Source: Plumapathes pennacea
Taxonomy: Eukaryota > Cnidaria > Anthozoa > Antipatharia > Myriopathidae
Direction: 5' to 3'
Assembly: GCA_964036295.1 (NCBI GenBank)
Contig: OZ038463.1
Span: 4,827,274 to 4,891,273 of the forward strand
DNA: 64,000 nt
Within the stretch, counting starts at the first letter, position 1. The number at the start of each line of letters is the position of its first letter. The notes under the pieces were generated by a model. It did not search any database. It worked only from the letters and a program-made list of their open reading frames with translations, and was not told the DNA's origin. Shown piece after piece: positions 56,425 through 64,000 of the stretch. Both the position numbers and the translations under genes were made by a program.

Positions 56425-57588
56425 GGTACCGTAGTTTAACTTCCTACTCCATAATTATATTTTCACTTTTTGACGTATATTATCACGTGACCGATGAAGT
56501 TTCAAAAATGGCCGCCAAATGGGGAAACAACTAACAGTTTGCAACTGTCTTTGGTGTGTTATTTCTGCAGATGATTGAATTTTCGATATATGTCAACACT
56601 TTGTACACTGATAGCTGCTATTTTCTTCTGTTTTGACAGGCACCAATGAATGGGATAATGGCCAAAATGAACAACCCAGACTTGCATTGCTTGATATTCA
56701 ATAAATGATTTTTTCACCCGTGACGCTGTTTTATGTCCCCTTTCTTCTCAATAAGAAATCTCTCTCCCCCTGCTGCTGCCGTGCCCGAGCTCTGTTTATT
56801 GGGCAATAATCACAACGCAAGGTTGGAATAATATGGCTATGAGTAAAGGCCCATAGCCGCCTTTATTAACTATTATTATATCAAATATATTAAAATCATT
56901 TGGACTGTATCGATATATAATGTGGCCCAGTAAAGGTGAGGGCAAACATAAACGCAAACACAAGCTACTAGTGTAAATAACTCAGATGTGGTAGGAAATG
57001 GGGGAGGAGGGATGAACAAACACGTCTAGCTTCGGCGACAACTTGAAGCGAGTGACCACCTCATGGCTTAATGTAATCACATGATCACCTAACTAAGGTT
57101 AACTAATTAACTCCTCCCCAGACTATAGCTAACAAATATTAATACCCTAAAGAGGACATAAAAATCCTATTTGCAGGCAAATATTCCTACGTATGTTTTT
57201 AGTATTTACTGTAAGAAAATATTATGCTATAGACATGATATAATATTTTTGATATAAAACAGAACCCATAAAAGTATCTAAATTGTTTATTTTAAGTTTT
57301 GCATTACATAACCGATGTACACAGTATTCTATTCTATTTGTATAGTTTCAGCCGATTACTTGACCATAAACAATGCAATTAAGGCTAACACAAATTTGAA
57401 AAAGCCCAAGTTGCTGACCCCTATATTTGTAGAAGATTACAAAACCAATTTTCAAAAAAAGCCGGTGCTGTGTTAAACAAAAGAAGCAGCACAAGTACAC
57501 CCCGATTTAGAAACAAAATACGTGCAGCTCCTAAATATGAGCGATACGTTGCAAATAGTCGCAAGGACAGTTAGCTTCCGGCGCCAGC
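56425..57588. other. Convergent intergenic region between astacin-lectin (+) and BBOX1-like (-)
   Basis: Holds an AATAAA at about 56699 that may end the astacin transcript, and AT-rich flanks. A TTTTGACAG acceptor-like site near 56640 could serve an alternative last exon spliced from CTGGAT|GTGAGT at 56400, but that would cut the lectin's last cysteine. No other gene seen. Confidence 0.4.
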
Positions 57589-60500
57589 TCAAACGGCCTG
57601 AAAATCCTCTATTGTTTGTCCCCAATCCTGCAAAAGGATGCGCTTTCTCGAATTAAGCGCGTCCCAGTCAACATAGCCACCCTCTGCCCAGCGCTTCCCA
57701 TTGATTCCCAAATCAAATGCTCTACGCCCATGGAAAACACGTCGATTGTTGAGTGTATACATTTCTCCCGCTTTCATCTTTATCTCGACAATATTTCTGG
57801 GATCACGGATCAATTTAATAAACTTGGCGTAGGCTTCGTAGAATTCCTGGGTTTCTTTTACCGTCATGTCTAACTTCGTGCCTCGACTGTGTTCACTGCA
57901 TGTGATTTGACGGAGTTTCCCTTGATGGTCAAGCCTAGAAATAACAAGAAATATATATTCATATATTCATAGTAATAGTGATAGTGGTGACAGTCCAAGG
58001 TTTAAGAAGATCAGGAACTTGGCAAAGATAATATAGTCTGAGGATTCATAACTGAGGATTTGTATGCATGTACGACTTTGTTCGCATGTGCACCAAGACA
58101 GCCAATGAAGACGCTTGAATGTTATGAATGTTAAATATTATGCTGGACTGTTCCAGGCAATGGACGATGTAGTTACCGTAAAAATTTTCGGGGGTCGAGG
58201 AGGGGGGGGGGGGGGGGGGCGCTTATTCGAATTTTTACGGTAATTGCAATTATTGATGCAGATCTTAAAATATTATAGATTTTGAACTGCAATTCACCTT
58301 GGCACAAGGGTATCTGTGGAGGAGGGAGAGGCTAAATTAAGTCTCTTGATGCAAACTAAATTATGTGACACAGTGTATGGACGCAATATAAAGAAAATGT
58401 ATGGGCAAAACTGACACATGATAATTTAAGATTTTGTGAGTGTGTATACAGGTAACCCCTCTGCTCTTTACTCAGGCATGCAGAGCGGTCTTCCGACAAC
58501 TATCGTAAACTAAAACCAAAGCCAGTCACACAAGTATACAGACTGTTTTAACCAGCCGGAACTCAAAGTAAGTAATTTACGATAATTGGCTGTATTTAAT
58601 TTACAATTGAGACCAATCAGGGCGGAAGAAAACGGCATCGGCACTGCTAGTTTGTTCTTCAGTCAATATTATCTGCGGTATCCACAATTGCAAGTTTTGT
58701 GATGGCAGTCATCTGGAAAACGTAACCATACCTTATTGGGGTTTTATGGCTTCGAACTAGGTGTCGCCCATTACTGTGAATTCCCTCGTCGATGTGAAGA
58801 AGAGAAATTTTGGTCAGAAAGTCAAATGCCTTTGGGTCCATCTCCTGTAGCTTCAGCGCCACATTGAATCCATCAATAAACAAACTGTGACCCCCTTTTG
58901 GTGCTTGCTTTAGAAAGTGGAGGAGGAACACCTTAAAAGATCAGGAAGGGCCGTGTTAGCATCACAAATAAATGTGTCTCATGCAGGATGGTCCTCACAT
59001 ATGTTTCCTATATATGGCCGTCCCGCTAAACAGCGTATATGATTTTCATTCTCCTCTCCTCCTTCCCCCCCCCCCCCCCCCCCCCCACTCCCGCCCCCAC
59101 CCCCACCCACCAACCCGGTAGAAACGTACTTACATCGGGAGTACTGTCAAAGTATGCCAAATCAAGGTGCAGAAGCAGGCTTTGATTTCTGTAAGCCACC
59201 CCAATATTCTCTGGTCTGTCTATCAGCTCAAAGGTTTTACTGAAAATTTAGGACAAGCAACTAAGTCTTTTTTTTTCCTTTCTCTTATTTTTCTTTTGTA
59301 TTTTAGGGATCGAGAATTGGTACGCGTTGATTGCATGATTGATGCGTGACATAAACTACAGCTCATCCAAGTATTGAGTTTCTTGGCTGAGAATTGAAGT
59401 CGTAAGAGCGTTGCTATAAAATCTGCACTGACCGCTGACTCAAAAATAAGGTGACTGCACGGTCAAAAAACCTTTTTAACACAACACACTTGATTCTCGC
59501 TCTCTGATTGGTCGATTTACCGTGGTAAATAAGAGTCCAGACAACGATGCTGACGCCAGCATGTCACGCTTTGCAGCGAAATACAACAAAACTTTCCTGT
59601 ATATTTCTAAATATTGTAGTAAAAAACAAATTTCCACTGATTTGCCGTGGTGTGGACTCTTATTTACCACGATTTACGTCATCACATGGTCATAATTAGT
59701 TGTGGACTCACTCGGCGAAGCGCCCTCAACATTTTGACCAAATGATGACGTAAATCGTGGTAAATAAGAGTCCACACCACGGCAAACCAGTGGAAATTTA
59801 TTAACTTTCCGGCGGTCAGTGTCGGTCATGATTCTTTTTCTTAATCGTGGTGGCTGCTTTTGTCTTGGAATCAGCACACAGAAACTATTGTAACAGACTC
59901 CTTTGCTTACTCACCGGCAAAACAAGCAAGGCGATATCAGGCTGCCCGGGTCACGCCGAAATAGATTGATATGCATCAAGTAATTATGAGGGCCTTGATG
60001 GGGTTTACTGTTGAGTGTTATGGGCCTGAATTTTTTACTATTAAGTGTTATGCAGACTCTGCCCCCCCGCACCCCATCTAGGCCCTCAATTATAGAACTT
60101 ACCCGAACAGAGTGCTATGAATGCATCCAGCCGCGTGTTTCCCCAGCCGCGTCAGTTGTCCTAACTGTTGAGGAACGTCCTTTATGATTACCAGGCCGTA
60201 AATCTGCAGAGCCTCAATCCACCTAGTATATAGTTCAATTAATCAATCAACCAATCAATTTTTAAGTGCCACATAATTGCAACTGTTTGTGCCAAACGCT
60301 ATCTAGAAGCAGCACATGGTTCTTGTCTCCTATATTGTTCATATACGAAGTCTTTGCATATATTCGGCCGAACTTGTTTCTTAGTTCTGTTGACTTTGCA
60401 ATTTTGCTCGCGGACTTAGAATTGGGTATTTTGGGGATGACTGAATTTACAGGTTCGGATTTGGAGCGCGATTGCGCGTGTGTTGTAACAGCGGCTGCGT

Positions 60501-63500
60501 AATGTGTAACGATATCACGTGATCATCAAGCACTATTTTTTTGTGTAAGGATAAGAAATGTGGCTACTTGATAGCACAAGCTTAGTGAGCGATGCTGTGA
60601 GCAGTGATTGGACAAACATTTAAACCTGTACAGCGCCCTGTCGTCCGACAGAATCTCGTCGAAACTCATCCAAGGAATTTTCTCCGTTTGCTCGCTGCCC
60701 CATGTTTCAACATCTTCGGGGAGGATAGATTTTAATGCTTTTTCTCCTGGAAGCCGTCGTTTGTGGAGCCAATCAGCGTCAAACGTACTTTGATGACCGT
60801 CTGACCACGTGATGCGTAACTGGTCAGTGCCGTTTGGAAGCGAGAACTGAGTATCAGTATACGTCAAGTCACAAGCCTATAGCGAAGATAAATTACTAGG
60901 TTACTTGGATAGGAAGTTAAGTCGATAATAACTCAACATCGAGAGCAATTAAACTGGCTTCTTCAATGTTTGGTAGTAACTTGCTGACATACATTTCTGG
61001 CGACACGCGCAGCTATTTGAGAGAAAAAAGCGACAATATCAACTCATTCTGACAAATTAATAACAAATCATAAACCAATAGTGCCAGAATTTAGTAGAAG
61101 AAACCAGGCTTCACATATCCTGGGTTCCAGAGATTTCTCGCTCTCGGAAGCTCCGGTGCGGCCGCGTAGAGCTGGGGGCGAAACCACTGGCGGCGAGGGG
61201 CTGGGGGCGAGGGCCTCAGCTCCGCCTCGCCCCCAGCCCTCCGCCGTCCGTAGTTTCACCCCAGCCCTACGCGGGCGCACCAGAGCTTACGAGAGCGAGA
61301 AACTTCTGAAACCCAGGGTAGGCTTGACATACACAACGAGTCTAACACTCAAGACTTTCCACAATGGTATGGCGATGAATGTTGGAAAGACAGAAACGAT
61401 GCTAGTCATAGACACAAAGAACAAACTGGCTTGCTTAGCTGGGCAAAGACTAAATATCGAGATAGATGGTCAAACAATTAAGAACACAGACAGCGATAAA
61501 CTATTAGGCCTCGAATTAGACGAAAGTCTAAGCTGGGACTTACACATTGACAGTGTAAGCAGTAAATTATCGAAATGAATAACGCTATACTTAAGTCCAT
61601 CAAAGCCTTCTTACCTTTCTGTGCAACGCAATCATTTTACATAGCCTTAATTCAGCATATTATAGATTATGCGTGCTTTGTGTGGGGGCTACAAAGCAGT
61701 CCAATATCAACTGAATACTCAGACTTCAGAAGTATGCAGCTAGAGGGATCTTAAATGTTAAGCACCCACAGGATATACCCTCAACAGAGATGTTTAAGAA
61801 ACTACATTGTAAGACGCTACCTCAGCGAATACGCGAGTTTACCTCAATTTTAAGTATAAAACTGTAAACGGTCTTACGCTAAATTAGTTAGCTGAGAAGT
61901 TTCAATTTGTCAAAGACAAACACAATTTGAATACCAGACATGAAACCCAAGAAAAGGTCTGCATTTGCTAACTTTTCTACACAACAGGGCAGCGATCTTT
62001 TACAGCTACAGGGGCGTGAAACAGTGGAACAACCTACCTTCAAAGTATAAAATTAGCAGTCTAAGCAATTTTAAAAGTAAATTAGGCACGAATACCTAGG
62101 TGATTTTAGAATTAGTATAATTAGACCACGCAAATGACAATTTTGTGCTTTAAAACGTACAATCCCTAGTCGCGTTTTTTAATCTAGTAGTAAGTTGTAA
62201 TTATTATAAGGTCGGATTATTGATCCTATGTTCTATATACTTTAATAGTAGTCTTACAATAGTTTTAGTTGAAGAGTTAATCATTTCTTAATTGCAAACT
62301 AGGCTTTTGGTGAATACTGTGCACTAGAGGGCCACCCTATTAACCTGTTAGCTCGGTGTCACCCTCTTAGAGGCAGTCTCTGTAAAAAGCACCTGCCGAT
62401 TTTCGGGTCAAAAATGGATTTCGCTAATTTTCTCCCTACAAGTCAACATTGTCATGCAACTTATAAAAGTGAAACCCTTTCGTCTGAATTATTTCTCTGA
62501 CTTCCGAAATTGAACGAAATGACCTTGACCCCGCGTCAGCCGTTTGGCACCCTGTTGAAATTCTGAAAATTAGGCAAGTTCGACGAATCGCTTCGTCGAA
62601 AGTATAAGATCCCGAGCTTTAAACTTTGAATTATATGGAAGTTTTGTGTCTTTTCTTTATACAGAAGGGTTAAAATCTCCTTTCCTTTAATATTCGCGAA
62701 ATGCGAGACCGAATGGTCGACCTACCCAAGGCTGTGTTTTACGAGGACCACTTTTGACCATTTTCATAATGGATTTAGCAAAAAGTGGGAAACTTTATTC
62801 CAAAGCAAGGCACATCAAATTAAAGTTTAAGGTTCCATCTACAACTTTCTGCAATAAGACCATTTGGCCTCAATCTCCTTCAGTGTGCGGTGAGCTTCCG
62901 AAGTTCACTCACTTCGCCGTTTTTGCCGTAAATTCGCCTAGTAGAATGCCACAATTGGCGATTTTAATTGCTGTAAATTCTCCCAACCAAGCCTCATAAT
63001 GTTTTAGGCAACTGATAAGGCCAGCAGAGCGGATATTTGGTAGATTTGTGTGAGTTTTGAGCCATAAAACATCTGCGAGAGCCACCCGACTCACCCGACG
63101 TGCTAAAGGTCACGCACCACACAATTTGCCAGTCGCCGCCAACGGCGAAATTTAATAAACAAACACTCGCTTGGAGGATATACACACAAAATTTGCAACT
63201 TGAAGTTAATTACATCAAAGAAACAATTAGTTATTTTACCCTGCGAGCAGCGGTTTCTCCTACGCTTGACCACTGCTCTCAGGATTTCACTTTTATGAGT
63301 TGTACGACAATGTTGACTAATGTAGGGAGAAAATTAGCGAAATCCATTTTTGACCCGAAAAACAAAAATCTCTTTTATATTGAACTTCATAGTGAATATC
63401 AAAAGAGAACACCTTGCAAAGAACAATGTCGGCACTAAATGTCGGGAGTTTGAAGGTATGGTACAAACACTTTACGTGATTTGAGCGTGATTTAATGCTA

Positions 63501-63984
63501 TGTCTCTTCGGTTCATTTCGCTAGCCTCAAAAACACAGCCCGGGCGTTATACTAATTGATATGAAAGTTTTAGGAGGGGGTCAGTATTTTATAGAGGTGG
63601 TCAGCATATTATAGAGGGGGCGTCAGCAGACTCGGAGGTCAGTCTTTTGTCGAAACCCAACTAAAGTGGCTCCGAGTGAAGATGGAAGATGCAACTGAAG
63701 ATGCAGATAAAAGACAGGAAGCGGATACTCACTATCAGAATGTCGGATTCCCTATTTCTTGGGTCTGGATTGAAACAAATCGGACATTGGCAGTTGTCTC
63801 GTAAGTACACGAATGGAAATCGGTTGCAGGTGTTATCTGTCCACTTCACAGTGATGGTGTTCTCTCCTTCCTTTGTATTTACATCTTGTATAAGGCGAGT
63901 GCTGGAGCTTCGGACCAGAAATCTTCTACCGATTTTCGGCAATGTGGGTCGATATGTCATGTATCTTCTTAGGGCACGCAGCAT
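57589..63984 (-). CDS. BBOX1: Gamma-butyrobetaine/trimethyllysine dioxygenase-family protein, 6 exons
   Basis: A 2-oxoglutarate/Fe(II) oxygenase of the carnitine pathway; BBOX1 hydroxylates gamma-butyrobetaine to L-carnitine. Exons 63984-63733, 60876-60626, 60222-60103, 59215-59134, 58931-58732 and 57934-57589 give 416 residues, phases consistent. The N-terminal DUF971-like zinc domain has FVYLRDNCQCPICFNP and ITWSDGHQSTFDADWLHKRR. The catalytic domain shows the HxD pair in SLLLHLDLAYFDSTPD (about His224, Asp226), GGHSLFIDGFNVALKLQE, and the distal ligand in RRVFHGRRAF (about His370). The first 30 residues are Arg-rich and free of acids (MLRALRRYMTYRPTLPKIGR), a plausible mitochondrial presequence, which would suit TMLHE better than the cytosolic vertebrate BBOX1. 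The Cys pattern favours BBOX1. Intron 1 (2.86 kb) holds mobile-element debris. Confidence 0.88.
58173..58243. mobile_element. 71-bp palindromic mini-element with G tract
   Basis: Ends TTACCGTAAAAATT and AATTTTTACGGTAA, with a G homopolymer of about 19 in the centre. It lies in BBOX1-like intron 5. Probably the two ends of a larger element collapsed together. Confidence 0.7.
59500..59790. mobile_element. GATTGG-type element with 44-bp hairpin arms
   Basis: After 'ctctgattggtcgatttacc' the block 'ggtaaataagagtcca' occurs three times. At 59641-59684 and 59743-59786 it forms nearly perfect 44-base inverted arms containing 'gtggtaaataagagtccaca'. It lies in BBOX1-like intron 3. The opening resembles the modules at 8090 and 32330. 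Confidence 0.7.
61100..61320. repeat. GC-rich imperfect palindrome
   Basis: 'cctgggttccagagatttct' through 'gctgggggcg' is mirrored by 'cgcccccagc' through 'agaaacttctgaaacccagg'. GC content is far above the surrounding intron. It abuts the retrotransposon remnant on its right. Confidence 0.65.
61330..62110 (+). pseudogene. Non-LTR retrotransposon reverse transcriptase C-terminal remnant
   Basis: The frame 61330-61578 encodes MNVGKTETMLVIDTKNK, then DGQTIKNTDSDKLLGLELD and LSWDLHIDSVSSKLSK. This matches the conserved 'K-T-xx-M ... KxLGvxiDxxLxWxxHI' block after the palm of CR1/L2-like reverse transcriptases. Beyond it, other frames still show fragments (AFLPFCATQSFYIALIQHII; CFVWG) typical of the same proteins, interrupted by stops and frameshifts. 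Only the 3' end is present, as expected from 5'-truncated insertion. It lies inside BBOX1-like intron 1 on the opposite strand. It cannot make a working protein. Confidence 0.75.
62401..63360. mobile_element. Approx. 960-bp element with 72-bp terminal inverted repeats
   Basis: 62401-62472 (starting TTTCGGGTCAAAAATGGATT) is matched in reverse complement by 63289-63360 with only a few differences. The interior shows no transposase-like frame, so it is a non-autonomous DNA element. It sits in BBOX1-like intron 1. Confidence 0.8.
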
Positions 63985-64000
63985 CGTTCAAAGGTTAAAA

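Noticed and set aside
56400-56710. Extra astacin exon joined through CTGGAT|GTGAGT to TTTTGACAG at about 56640
   Set aside because: Would remove the lectin's conserved closing VSWEC segment; the in-frame stop at 56422-56424 fits the family end.
61081-61578. A 165-residue plus-strand frame as a gene
   Set aside because: The first half translates a GC-rich palindrome and the second half is the tail of a broken reverse transcriptase.
1-64000. CRISPR arrays, bacterial operons, rRNA or tRNA genes
   Set aside because: I saw no spaced direct-repeat array, no clustered short-gap genes with ribosome binding sites, and no cloverleaf or rRNA signature. The window is animal nuclear DNA.

Overview
The window is nuclear DNA from an intron-rich animal, most likely a hexacorallian cnidarian such as a stony coral. 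I base this on AT-rich DNA with GT-AG introns, animal housekeeping genes (MAGOH, PRUNE1, BLOC1S6, dUTPase), a secreted astacin joined to a SUEL-type lectin, and a high density of short palindromic and terminal-inverted-repeat elements of kinds I associate with coral genomes. The species cannot be named from the sequence. Gene models were built by hand from reading frames, splice sites, exon phases and remembered family motifs; no search was run.

Layout, left to right: the last two coding exons of BLOC1S6/pallidin (+, 154-693); a complete three-exon dUTPase (+, 1587-3188); an intronless GT4-type glycosyltransferase (+, 6344-7528); a multi-exon RING-H2 ubiquitin ligase (-, 13166 down to 8645, 5' end unresolved); MAGOH, complete in six exons (-, 17256-15293); a GM2-activator/ML-domain lipid-binding protein (+, 19132-21435); an unrecognised 122-residue protein made of two near-identical repeats (+, 22560-23369); PRUNE1 in five exons (-, 27068-24199); a 32-exon, 1329-residue VWA/Cache (CACHD1 / alpha2delta-like) surface protein with an extra N-terminal module and a probable GPI tail (+, 30676-49951); a nine-exon astacin-SUEL lectin whose zinc motif lacks the catalytic glutamate (+, 51315-56424); and a gamma-butyrobetaine/trimethyllysine dioxygenase-family gene (-, 63984-57589), whose long first intron carries a dead non-LTR retrotransposon tail and a 1 kb inverted-repeat element.

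The genes do not form an operon-like unit. They are independent loci covering protein quality control and trafficking (RING ligase, BLOC1S6), nucleotide hygiene (DUT), mRNA surveillance (MAGOH), glycolipid handling (GM2A-like), polyphosphate/phosphodiester chemistry (PRUNE1), carnitine synthesis (BBOX1-like), and surface or secreted proteins (CACHD1-like, astacin-lectin).

The most unusual points are the astacin with a degraded active site, the small duplicated-repeat protein, three separate places where short tandem duplications span a 3' splice site or a terminal exon (PRUNE1, CACHD1-like, RING ligase), and several families of non-autonomous inverted-repeat elements, some with visible target-site duplications.
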